64,000 bases of DNA from Apium graveolens (lineage: Eukaryota > Streptophyta > Magnoliopsida > Apiales > Apiaceae): NCBI RefSeq assembly GCF_009905375.1, contig NC_133656.1, positions 242,042,401 to 242,106,400 on the forward strand, written 5' to 3'. The notes beneath the pieces were generated by a model, which saw only the letters and a program-made list of their open reading frames with translations, was not told the origin of the DNA and ran no database searches. Of the stretch, positions 11,062 through 21,052 are shown one piece after another (position 1 is the first letter of the stretch; each line of letters opens with the position of its first letter). A program made the translations under genes and the position numbers.

Positions 11062-11356
11062 TGTAGGTTCAAAACTTAAACCAGATGTATATATGTAAGT
11101 AAATGATAGAGAATTCAGAACAAACTTACTGATTGTATTAAACGTACTAACTAAAATGGAAAACACTACAAGCAGATAAGTAAAACAAACTGAGTTCACA
11201 TCTTCTCCAAATACTCCACTAATCCAACTAAACCATGACTCTCCTAAAATCTCTCTAACTGATGTACGACTAATTCAGTCAGCTATATATATATTAGCCA
11301 ACTATTTATTAAGACAAAATAATATAAATGAAGCTTAAATTAAAATAGTTCCAACA
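11062..11356 (-). repeat. 5' LTR of the copia element
   Basis: 295 bp, ending next to the primer-binding site and followed outside by the target duplication TATTT at 11357-11361. Confidence 0.95.
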
Positions 11357-11416
11357 TATTTCACCCACACAAATTATACGATGAAGAGAAGTTTAGTTTA
11401 TTTGTCAAGCACTTAC

Positions 11417-12152
11417 ATCCTCAGAAGTTTGTGAATCCTCTTTCTTACGCTTGCCAGAGTAATTCATAATAGATTTCATCGAACTCCTATCCTTTTTCAA
11501 GCGATTCTGCTGGCTGCTCCAGTCATTAACTTCCTCGCCTTTCTCTCCTTTCTTTTTATTACTTTCTTCATCTCTTGTTCTCTTCCCCGCACCAAAACTT
11601 ACACTACCACCAGCACCCCCCGTTTTATAATTATTCAACAAAGACAACGCTCCCCCATTACTACCCTCACTACCAAGCTCATTTCCACCACCCTCATTAC
11701 CACCAGTCTCATTCCCGTCATTCCAATCAAACTCCTTATACGGAAAACCAAACTTCTTATGTACATACCCGCTCGCCCTCCACAACCCCGACCCAAAAAT
11801 CCCCGTTCCCGCGCTTTCCCCACAACCACTCCTTGCACATGCGCACTTTCCTCCCTCGGAACCCTTCCTGTCCAAGTCGTCCTGCTAGCCCCCACATTCT
11901 CCCCACTCCTATTCGCCATTCCAAGCAAACTATCAGCAACCTCATCCTCAATATTCTCACCCCTCTTACTCTTCCTCCTACATTTCTCACACATAAACAC
12001 TTTCTCGCTCTTTACGTACCTCAAACACCTCGTGTACACCCATACTCCACACTCATCTCAATTCACCATTTCCTTTCCATCGTCGAAATTCACTCCACAA
12101 ACACAATCCACCGTTCATGATTTGTTTCCCCAATCTTCCGTTGGCTCCATAT
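11417..12152 (-). pseudogene. PHD-finger protein exon (AT1G32810-like family), broken
   Basis: Minus-strand exon between a TTACAG acceptor (12155-12153) and a perfect GTAAGT donor (11416-11411). The N-terminal part reads TVDCVCGVNFDDGKEMV, then DECGVWVYTRC, then FMCEKC: a Cys4-His-Cys3-type PHD finger in which one ligand His is Tyr. PHD fingers bind histone H3 tails. Further on, HVQGV and ASGYVHKKFGFPYKEF match the conserved block that follows the PHD in the plant family containing Arabidopsis AT1G32810 (recognised from memory). In-frame TGA codons replace a Trp just before the PHD and one zinc-binding Cys inside it, and a frameshift lies near 11860. The 3' end is Lys/Ser-rich. Later exons lie beyond the copia insertion. 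Confidence 0.78.
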
Positions 12153-12159
12153 CTGTAAT

Positions 12160-13010
12160 CATAAACCAATTATATCACAAATTCAAACCCAAATTTACAT
12201 CATTTAATCAAAAATGGCTTAAAAATCAACAATCACATAAATAATTACATGCAAACAAAGGCTTGAATTAAAAAGAATGTCATCAACGGGGAGTTAAAAT
12301 AATTACATAGAGTAAACAATCACAAATTTAAAACCTTAATTTACATCATTCACTTAAAAATGCTTAAAAATCAACAATTACATAAATTACATGCAACAAA
12401 GGCTTGAATCGAAATCAATGACATCAACATGGAGTTAAACTAATTACATACCATAAATAATCATAAATTCAAAACCTTAATCCACATCATTCACTTAAAA
12501 ATGGTTAAAAATCAATAACTACCTAAATTATACGAAACCAAAGCTTAAATTGATATGAATTACATTAACATGGAGTTAAATTAATTACACACTACAAACA
12601 ATAAAAAATTCAAAACCTCAATCAATAATCACGTAAATTACACGAAACCAATGCTTAATTCGATACGAATTACATTAACATGGAGTTGAAACAACAACAC
12701 ACAACAAACAATCACAAATTCAAAACACGCAATCAAAATTTAAAAAAATCACGGAAAATTGCACCAACTATAAAACGAACACTACAATTAAAATAAATCA
12801 TATCAACATGGAGTTAAAAATAAATAACTACAGTAAAATAATCTAAATAATCACAAATTCAAAACCGTGATTAACATCATGCAATTAAAATTCAAAAACT
12901 ACGTATAATCACCCGAACTATAAAAACAAATGCTAGAATTGAAATGAATTATATAAAAAGAGAAGTTAAAAACAAATATTTACAAATAGTAAAAATGAGA
13001 TTGGGGGTAA
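12160..13010. repeat. Degenerate tandem repeat in an intron of the PHD gene
   Basis: About six diverged units, marked by recurring ACATGGAGTTAAA-like blocks near 12290, 12428, 12570, 12678, 12809 and 12958, and by ATCACAAATTCAAAACC-like blocks between them. Spacing varies from about 108 to 149 bases. The sequence is AT-rich, with no coding potential on either strand. It lies between the PHD exon and the possible 5' exon at about 13.03-13.12 kb. Confidence 0.6.
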
Positions 13011-13020
13011 AAAAAGTGAT

Positions 13021-13125
13021 ACCTCGGAAATCGCCAAGATGTAGTAGTTGTTGTCGAAAGAAGGAGTAGAACTGTAGAAGGTGGCGAGAAGTGCAAGTGT
13101 GTCTCTTATCAGACAAGGAAGCCCC
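13021..13125 (-). pseudogene. Possible 5' untranslated exon of the PHD gene
   Basis: A non-AT-rich patch on the minus strand ends in CGAG followed by a GTATCA donor-like site. No ATG in frame is seen, so it would be a leader exon. Placement upstream of the PHD exon and above-average GC content are the only support. Confidence 0.25.
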
Positions 13126-13233
13126 AGGTTGTAATATAATTTGTGATTTATTTTATTTTTTTGGATTTTTTTCTATTATTATTATTTTGATGGTGGTAGA
13201 TATAAATTTGTTTTTTGGTGTGATCTCGGGGGT

Positions 13234-13380
13234 TTTAGAGAAGAAAAAATTTGGAACTTTGTGATTTATTGTGTTTGACAATGTGTGTCAATATGTGTTA
13301 TGTTGGTGTAACGGACTTTGTAGATTTAATATTTTCTCATTATTTTTTATGGAAAAGTAAAGGAGAATGTTTTTTTGTGA
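13234..13380 (+). repeat. Direct repeat, copy A (~145 bp)
   Basis: About 145 bases, including TTTGTGATTTATTGTGTTTG and ATGTTGGTGTAACG, recur at 14787-14932 in the same orientation with roughly 10% differences by eye. The 1.4 kb between the copies carries MITEs and unrelated AT-rich DNA. No function is visible. Confidence 0.7.
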
Positions 13381-13385
13381 AAATA

Positions 13386-13515
13386 CAGTTAAACCTCAAT
13401 AAACTAATAATCGATAAAATAATAAAATCGCTAAAATAATATTTTTCTTCGTTCTCAACATAATGGATACGGTGTATTTTTAATCCCGGTAAAGTAATAA
13501 ACTCGCTAAAGTAAA
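13386..13515 (+). mobile_element. One end of a pogo/Emigrant-like MITE
   Basis: TA followed by CAGTTAAACCTCAATAAA resembles the terminal inverted repeat of plant pogo-type MITEs (Emigrant/Lemi1, CAGT-AAACCTC with a TA target). It is followed by alternating CGATAAA / CGCTAAAATAATA blocks typical of the subterminal region. The matching inverted end is not seen, so this is a fragment. Confidence 0.45.
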
Positions 13516-13519
13516 TTGT

Positions 13520-14091
13520 TGTTTGGTTCAGAAGACAGTATGGGTTTGGAATAAGTAATCGGGTTATACTCGTATATGGTTAAGAAATCATTCCTGATAT
13601 CATGTGTTTGGTTCGGTTCTGGAATAAAATCTATTTAATTTAAATATTTTTGATTCATTGGTTGAATCAAACTTTTATATATTGCATATGTCGAATTTAA
13701 GTTGTTACACAATTTACAAACAAAAAAATTAAATATATGTGAGTAAAAAATTTAAATCTTAAAATTTCAATGTTCATTTATAATATTTAAAACAAATAAA
13801 ATAAAATATTAATAATCTGTATTAAATAAAAATAAGCACAACATATTTAAGATTAAAACATGATATTTAAGATATTTGTTTTAAGATTATATTTAGCTTT
13901 ATAAATAAAAATGAGATAATGAAATTTGATTTATACCTCGTACCACTCTCTCAAACCCACATGTATCAAATTTGATTTCAAATTTGATTTCGCATGTGTA
14001 TAAGAAATAGGTATCTAATTTTAAAATAGTTAACCAAACACGGGTTTGAAATGAACGATACTCATGATATCAGAATGAGCTGAACCAAACA
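13520..14091. mobile_element. MITE with TGTTTGGTTCAG terminal inverted repeats
   Basis: TGTTTGGTTCAG at 13520-13531 is exactly inverted at 14080-14091 (CTGAACCAAACA). Partial inverted similarity continues inward (ATATCATG and TTAACCAAACACGGGTTTGAA-like blocks). The ~570-bp AT-rich interior lacks ORFs. The terminal sequence type suggests a hAT-related MITE, but no clean 8-bp target duplication is seen. Confidence 0.55.
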
Positions 14092-14129
14092 ATCCCTAAG
14101 AAGATTACATTTAATTTAACAAATTCAAT

Positions 14130-14226
14130 CTTAAATACAACTTCCAACCAAATACAATTACAATTACAATTACAAGATTCTTAAATGCAACTTCCAACCA
14201 AATACAATTACAATTACAATTAAATG
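14130..14226. repeat. Short tandem duplication (~50 bp x 2)
   Basis: A block containing CAACTTCCAACCAAATACAA and repeated ATTACA units occurs twice, at about 14135-14175 and 14185-14226. Non-coding. Confidence 0.7.
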
Positions 14227-14786
14227 ATTTTGTAAGTTGGGTGCAACCTTAAATACAATTTTCAACTAAATATGATTATTAGGTAAATGATCAAATAGAA
14301 ATTAAACTTAGAATACAAATTAGAAATTAAGCTAAATCATTAGATCAGTTTAATCTAATGGCCCCCTCAAAACACCACACTCAACTAATTTGCACCCTCC
14401 AACACATAATTTCAGTTTTTCCCCTCCGTTTTTAATTTAATTCTTCCCGTCAAAGGTTAAGTTTTGTTTTAAATCCGACGTTAGTGTATTTTTCTCCATC
14501 ACTCAACGATCGATTTGCATATCGTATTTGATATATTTTGAAATGATTTAAAAAAATATTATTCAGTTTCTATTTTATATTCTAAAATTGGTTTATATTA
14601 TAATAGTCTCATGATTATTATTCCTAGATTTCCAAGTTGTTTTTAAAATTAATTTTGGTTAATTTCAATTGTAAAATTATATAGCTCATCTTTTTCTTAA
14701 AAAAAATCGTTTCGCAATTTTTTTTTAAAAAATTATGTTTCCTAAAAAAAATTAAATACTTATATTTGAAGGCTATAGCGCTACCT
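14227..14786. other. AT-rich intergenic DNA
   Basis: No reading frame, terminal repeat or RNA gene that I can support lies in this stretch. Confidence 0.4.
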
Positions 14787-14932
14787 AGGGAAGAAAAAAT
14801 TAGGAACTTTGTGATTTATTGTGTTTGACAATGTGTGTCAATATATGTTATGTTGGTGTAACGTATTTTGTAGATTAAATATTTCCTTATTATTTTTTAT
14901 GAAAACGTATAGGAAAATATTTTTTTGGGAAA
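14787..14932 (+). repeat. Direct repeat, copy B (~145 bp)
   Basis: Second copy of the block at 13234-13380, in the same orientation. Confidence 0.7.
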
Positions 14933-15750
14933 TATGGGTGTTTGTTTTCTTGTGAGATGTGTTGTTTGAGCAAAAGTGTTAACTTTTTAAAGTTCTTTGT
15001 TACGATTTTGTTGTTTTCTGTAAATATACGCTATAAAATATTGTTTGTAACTAGAGAAAATGAGACTTTAGTTTCACCAATGTAATGACGGGGAATTTCG
15101 CTATGTAATTAAATGAATAAAGTATAGTTTTGTGCTATAGTTATGGTTTATGTGGATTTATGTTAATAAATAAAAGGTTAAATGATTTTGTGGTTAATTG
15201 TCATTATTGCATAATAGTAACTGGGAACATAAAGTAACTCGTTCCACTTTGATGAGTCAGCTAAGGGATTAAGTTGTGTCGTCGGGCCGTCAAGTTGAAC
15301 GGAACCCGTATTAAAAAGGGGATCAAAGTATATTTGATGATCTTGTGTGTTTGCATGTTGTTTGGTGTATGTGTGTTCAAATCTGAGATCTCTGGAATTT
15401 TTTTTTAAATGTTTTTAAAAGGTTGTATAAGGATTTTATTGATCTTTAAACTTTTTTATAAAATTATAGAAATGTGATCAATGTGCAAAATTTATTTTGT
15501 TACTCTTAAATTAGTTCAGGGAAATTTTTAAAAAAATATATAGTTGGATTTATTTGTGTGATTTGATATTTTAAAATGATTTTTATGAGGTTTAATTCTA
15601 TTATTTGAGATTTATTTGAAAAATCCATAACAAATAATCTATTAACTCAAAAATTTATTTAAAAATATGGGGAGAGAGATAATTTCATATTACTCATATT
15701 AAAAATGAATTTGTGACATTTTCGGGTTTTATAAAGTTGTTTTTATTATT
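14933..15750. other. AT-rich intergenic DNA
   Basis: I see no gene here. A short GC-richer patch (about 15240-15310, GTCGTCGGGCCGTCAAG) is the only compositional feature. Confidence 0.35.
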
Positions 15751-16092
15751 AAATCATTTCCTAGTAATTTGATAATAAAAGAAAAGAGAATAACAAAAAG
15801 GGCAATTTTCCTTTTTGCCCTTCGAGTCTATTATATATACTACTCCTTCCTCCCCCACCTTCTCCTTCTTCTTTCTCTCTCTCGGCTCACTCTCTCTTTT
15901 CTTCTTTCTCGAGTTCTCTCTCTCCCCCCTACATGCAACATCAAATACTAGCTAGATTTTAAAGATTTTGCCATTAACCTTCACATTTTTTAATCCTCTA
16001 TCACCACACATTTTGCATGTAAGTTTTTAATCAAGTTTTGTAACATCATCTCTTTAGTTATATTCAAGAAAAATACAATTTCTTAGTGTATG
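15751..16092 (+). promoter_or_regulatory. TATA plus CT-rich leader (promoter- or LTR-like)
   Basis: A hairpin-like AGGGCAATTTTCCTTTTTGCCCTT is followed by ATTATATATACT (about 15828-15840) and then roughly 100 bases of CT-rich DNA ending CCCCCCTACATG. The order resembles a plant core promoter with a pyrimidine-rich 5' leader, or the U3/R of a gypsy-type LTR. A GTAAGT donor-like site follows at about 16019. No credible coding frame is attached. The sequence resumes after the hAT-like insertion at 16101-17016. Confidence 0.3.
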
Positions 16093-16100
16093 TTCGTAAG

Positions 16101-17016
16101 GGTAGGGCAGTGCATTCGGTTATTACCGAACAGAACCGAATTTTTATTCGGTTAACCGAATTACCAGAAAAATCACTACCGAAAACCGAACCGAAATTTT
16201 ATTCGATTTGAAAACGAAATCGAAATAAATAATTCGGTTATTACCGAAACCGAAATATAAAACCGAATTTCAAAAGAAAAGGCTAAATTTATCCAAAAAC
16301 CAATCAGAGAGTTAAAGTTTACAAGCAGCAATTTAAAACAAACATAAATATAAGTTTTTGATGCTTCATAACATTAGTTTGCATTCAAAACTTAACAACT
16401 TGGCTAATATAATATGAGTCTGAAATATAAGGAAATTGTAATGCTTGGCACTTGGCAGGTGATGAAACTGGAATCTGCTAGTCCAGTCCAAATTCCAGAC
16501 TCCAGAGACCAGAGCTCCTATGATTCTGCATTTCTGCCACATGTTGCACTGCTCCTGCAAGTCTGTAATATGCCAAGGATAAAAATAGAAAGAATTAGAC
16601 CATAGAACATACAATTAACAGACCTACATTTCTATTTGTATTCTCCAGAAGATAACAAAAATGCTACTTTCAAAAGTTCTAAACTATATAGATGACCAAC
16701 TTATATAGATGAAGAGGAGGTCGGCAGCCGGCAGCCGGTCTGTAAAAAAACTAGAAAGTATAGTAGAAATGTAAGATTAAGTATAGTAGTACAAATGTAA
16801 TAATATTAATAATCAATATTTTATACCATATAAATTAGTTCGGTTAATTTTAATGGTTTTCGGTTAACCGCGGTTAAAAACCGAAATACCGGAAAACCGA
16901 AATTTTAAAAAATCATTACCGAAAATTGAACCGAATTTAATATTTTAGTTAACTGAACCGAAAAAATATCGGTTATTCGGTTCGGTTTTCGGTTAACCGA
17001 ACCGGATGCACAGCCT
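16101..17016. mobile_element. Non-autonomous hAT-like element rich in ACCGAA repeats
   Basis: Ends are GGTAGGGCAGTGCATTCGG and, inverted, AGGCTGTGCATCCGG. They are flanked by related 8-bp sequences TTCGTAAG (16093-16100) and TACATAAG (17017-17024), 6 of 8 identical, as expected for an old hAT target duplication. Both subterminal regions are filled with inverted CGGTT/AACCG motifs. The ~600-bp middle carries no transposase. Confidence 0.6.
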
Positions 17017-17024
17017 TACATAAG

Positions 17025-17390
17025 AGTGTATAATATAGTAGACAAGATAGATTGTATGATTTTGAGGTTTAAAACTCGAAGGGAGACCCGTGTATGGGCA
17101 CCCTCGAGTTCGACCACCACCGGCCGTGACCAAATGGGAGTCGGTGACTTTGTGAAAATGTGATTTTCGAAGTGATTTAGTGTAAATATGATGTGATGAA
17201 GAGTGCACGTTACTTACTTGGTATTTCTTTGAGTTTTTGGTTTCAAATCAAGTTTTTATGCTTAAAAATTTGGATATAATGATTATTGAGAGTTGATTAT
17301 GTGATTAGATGAATAAAAGTGGATGCATGTTACTAAAACCTTTATATTTCATGCCTTAGCTCTGCTGAGTGTTTTAGATAAGTTAAATAA
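17025..17390. other. Intergenic DNA, possibly LTR remnant
   Basis: Contains a GC-richer patch (about 17080-17140, GACCACCACCGGCCGTGACC) that in style resembles internal parts of plant gypsy LTRs. Together with 15751-16092 it would form one unit split by the hAT-like element. I cannot define termini, so I leave it unclassified. Confidence 0.25.
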
Positions 17391-17492
17391 GTTAGGCCCG
17401 TAAATAAATAATTTAAATTTTATACATAAAATACTAGTTTATATTTTTTTCCTTAGTTGTGCTGAGTGTTTTAGATATCATGAATTAATATA

Positions 17493-17725
17493 CTCCCTCC
17501 ATCTATATGTGTCTTGTTTTGACTAATATATGATCAAATTGACAAAATTTTATACATTATTTTTAAAAACTAAAAAATACATTTGAAAGAGAAATAGATT
17601 TATTTTCTAATGATACTAGTTTTAAAAATTATTTAATTATATATTATGCATAATTTACGGTCAAAATTTAAATAATTTGACTGTTGACTAGTCAAAACTA
17701 GACACATAATATGAGATGGAGGGAG
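17493..17725. mobile_element. Stowaway MITE in unit 1 only
   Basis: 233 bp beginning CTCCCTCCATCTATATG and ending GAGATGGAGGGAG, with about 30 bp of imperfect inverted repeat at the ends and a TA target duplication on both sides. The corresponding positions in the other units of the array read straight through (ATTAATTACTATTTTTTTG near 21150, 24295 and 27440), which are empty sites. Confidence 0.93.
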
Positions 17726-18979
17726 TATTTTTTTGTCAAAGAACTAATATTTTAAACTATGAGAAATAATTTGATTCTAGAACAAATAATTTTTTATATT
17801 ACATTTAACTATCTTATTTATGAACCTTAAATTCTAATATTTAGTGTATCAAATCGATAACTAACAAAATATCGATTGTTATTGAGGGTATCAAATTGAC
17901 AACTAATAAAATATATCGTATTCAACTTCTAAGTCCTAATAATATAATATATATTTAAAAATTTATCAAAAAAATTATATAGAAAAATAATTTTATCATA
18001 AAGCAACTTTTATCTGGGTCGAACCATGTTTCTTTTAATCCGGCCTACTATCCAATTTTTTCAGAACCGGAATTTTACACGAATTTTTAGGTTTTAGATC
18101 GGGTCGACTTTCAAATAAAAAAAGACTCGTTGAAGGTCCCTATCTCGGGACGAGCCAGACCGTACTTTTTTTTCTGGACCGGATCCGACTTGGTTTCAAA
18201 TTTTGAATATTTTGAACATCTTCGCCCGACTCTGAGCTATACTTCACATCATTTTTTGGACAACTAACTGAGGGAGATTATAAATCAATACAGTTAACCA
18301 CGGTTTATAGATGATTTTCAATCCAAAAATTAACATTTTTCTATTATAATTTCCTCAAAATCTACCTATTTGTTTTATTTTCACCATTCTATAATATTTT
18401 TAAATTGCTCCTCTCAAAAAATATCATGCTCAATTGTTCAAATATTATTATGCTTAGTACCTTGGGACCTATGTCCATGACTGCTCTTAATTCCAAGAGC
18501 CCGGAGGTCTTTGATGCCGGTTATCCGACCTCAGCTTGACATAGTCTTAAAGACCGAAGATCAAGAAAGCGTTATTCAATATCTATCTATTATTTTTCAA
18601 TGACTTTTTATGTAATGGTTATGTAGTGCTCTAGCTATTTTTAGTTACAGATTTACTACATTCTAGTTATTTACATTTTCGGTAATTTTCATATTTAATT
18701 TTGGAAAACTTTGTTTAAGAGTTTTACAACTCTGCATCTTATTTGATGTAGTTTTATTCGGTACTATTTCTTACGTGCATGTCTTTTACATCTCTAAATT
18801 CTATTTGTTTCGGGTTGAAATAATTTTGCTTGCGCTGCACGTCTTTACCAGCTCTAAATTTTATTTGATTCAGTTTGAAATTTTGTTTTTCATATAATGC
18901 ATTTTTTTTGTTGAAGTAGCAATCTTCTTAAAATATTTTTGATTTACAGCTCATAATCCTTTTTTAGGTATCAATAACC

Positions 18980-19128
18980 CATTTATTTTAGTTTATTGAA
19001 ATGCTGGCATGAGATATCTCTACATGTTTCATAATTTTGGGGTCTTGATTTATTTTATTTTAGTTTATTGAAATGCTGGCATGAGATATCTCTACATGTT
19101 TCATAATTTCGGGGTCTTGATTTATTTA
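18980..19128. repeat. ~68-bp tandem duplication private to unit 1
   Basis: The block TTATTTTAGTTTATTGAAATG through GGGGTCTTGATTTA occurs twice in succession. Units 2 and 3 have it once (near 22205 and 25350). Confidence 0.85.
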
Positions 19129-20149
19129 TGGGCCATGCTGAAAGGCCAACTGTCCCAACACCCATGTCATCATTTACATGGTGTAGCTAGTTGTTTGTAC
19201 AATTAGCAAAAAAATACCTAATATTTAAAGATAAATTAAAAAAAACATATTTTTTTTAAAAATATATATAATAATATGGATGATTGTGAAAGTTAAAAAA
19301 ATCAAAAAAAATTACAAAAACAACAATTTTCCTATGGACAACCAAGACATAATGAATAAGGGAATATCATTTCATGTAATCATTATTGTTAATAAATCAT
19401 TACATATTTGCAAATATTTGTTCAATATTTTAATTTTTAATTAAACAATTATTCATTTGAGTAAGGAATATACCGTCAATGATAAATGCAAATATAGATC
19501 AACGCCGTGAACTTAGTATTGGTCTATCCGGTTTAGATTCGTACAACATCCATAACATCCATCTTACAAGATCTTGTTTTCTTGTTCAACATCAAGGACC
19601 CAACGGGCATTGATAATAAAATCAACATAATCGTATGGACATTTTTCGATTTAGAGGGATATAACAAGAAATTGGAGACCGAAAGTAAGCACCTTTCCTG
19701 AGTAGTTTTTGTATTGGAGACCGTGACCGAGTTGGTCAATTGCTTTTCCAATTTCTCGGAACCAAAATCCTACATATTAGAAATAAAACATTATAGTGAA
19801 GTTATTTTTCAGAGATAATAAGCGAGACCCAAGATCTGTCATTGATAGTAAAAAGAAATTTAAATCATCAGATTCAACGTATAACTTGGGGGTAATTGTT
19901 GTGCACAATTGTTGTTCAAAATAACATAGATTTCAGGTAAGTCTCATGTGAATAAAATCATGAGTTAAGGTACTGTCTCGTTTACTTTACAAATTCTATG
20001 ATCAAATCTATGTTAGTTAAGTTTTACATAATTTTTACATATCATTGTATATGATCAAATGCACTCAATTAAAGATAAGTCCCGCGTGAATAAAATCACA
20101 AGCTAATGAATCATCTCGAAACTATCACATACATTATTTTATGTATTAT

Positions 20150-20275
20150 TCACTAAACCCGGTATATTCACGAAAACAGACTTCCTACTATCAGGATAGT
20201 GACAGGACTGTATACATCTTACCCTCCCAGACCTCACTGTAAAATGCTTATATCGGGTACGTGTGGTTTGGGTTA
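20150..20275 (+). repeat. SINE-like block in unit 1 (also ~23305 and ~26450)
   Basis: The sequence AAACAGACTTCCTAC, then GACAGGACTGTATACATCTT, then ACCCTCCCAGACCTC strongly resembles the body of plant tRNA-derived SINEs (GGACTGxGTACATCTTACCCTCCCCAGACC type). I do not see clear A and B boxes or a terminal poly-A. It is repeated once per tandem unit. Confidence 0.45.
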
Positions 20276-21052
20276 GCATATTTTCAATAGAAAGAAAATT
20301 CAACAATATGATATGATACATTTAATAGCATCTCGGGCCGGCCGTGGACATCTCTCCAGTTGGGCCACGCAAAATTGATCTACCTTTCATTTTTATTGCT
20401 GAAATAATTATTATTATATATTACTTTTTGAAGCATTTTGGACCGTGGACAGCTCTCCTGCTGGGCCACACAAAATTGGTATGTCTTCCACTTTTATGGC
20501 TGAAGCAGATTGAAAATAAAAGATCCAGGGACATCCATCGGCCCATTTAAAAGAAAAGTATAGATACCATCAACTTATTTTGTTTCTTTTATTTGCGAAA
20601 CTTAATTTATTTCTTTATTTGTACTTGTTAATATACATTCATCATTGACAAATATTTTCTGCTGAACTAAATCATTTTATAATTTGTTCTAAATCATTTG
20701 AATATTTATGTTAGAATTATAAATCATAAAAATTAAAAAAAAAAGTCATTTCAAGTCGAATTTTAAGTGCATTTTTAACCTGTATTGTATTTCAATAATT
20801 TGGATAATACTTTTTAATTTTAATATTTTAATTATGTTAATATATTGTACCTACTAGTGCGGTAAGATAACATGATAAATATTGATAATGTTGAAGACGA
20901 GTATATAACAATTTAAACAGAAGTTGTAGGGTAAAACGTAAAAGTGTCCATATGCAACAAGATGTGGGTGCTCTATAAAAAGTCTATAAGGTCTGTAGAA
21001 ATGGATCAGTCTGGATCAATTCGGAGGTGATTTAAAATATGAGTTTCATTCG

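Larger units (their letters stand above)
6563..11356 (-). mobile_element. Complete but inactivated Ty1/copia retrotransposon
   Basis: Two 295-bp LTRs (6563-6857 and 11062-11356) begin TGTAGG and end CCAACA, and are flanked by identical 5-bp target duplications TATTT (6558-6562 and 11357-11361). By eye the LTRs differ at about nine positions (about 97% identity), so the insertion is fairly recent. The primer-binding site lies at 11060-11049 and the polypurine tract (ATGGGGAG on the minus strand) at 6866-6858, so the element reads right to left. Domain order is gag, zinc knuckle, protease, integrase, RT, RNase H, as in copia. Five nonsense codons and two frameshifts make it non-autonomous. It sits in an intron of the PHD-finger gene. 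Confidence 0.95.
17391..21052. repeat. Tandem array, unit 1 (oldest, ~3.66 kb with insertions)
   Basis: First unit of a direct tandem array. It is clearly diverged from units 2 and 3, carries a 233-bp Stowaway MITE (17493-17725), a private ~68-bp tandem duplication (about 18980-19128), and ~190 bases (about 18402-18592) missing from units 2 and 3. Like the others it includes a SINE-like block and a pair of GTGGACA-CTCTCC-GGGCCAC blocks. The short open frames seen in units 2 and 3 are broken here, so I do not treat them as genes. Confidence 0.88.

Noticed and set aside
11575..12244. Long plus-strand open frames rich in His, Pro and Thr
   Set aside because: They are exactly antisense to the PHD-finger exon, and their composition is explained by the GC-rich complement of that exon.
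15769..15951. 60-codon frame ending in a Leu/Ser-rich stretch
   Set aside because: Produced by the CT-rich leader-like tract; no homology recognised and no downstream continuation.
20344..20550. 68-codon frame repeated in all three units (also 23496 and 26641)
   Set aside because: It consists of an internal duplicated GTGGACA-CTCTCC-GGGCCAC block, and variation between units looks neutral. Treated as part of the repeat.
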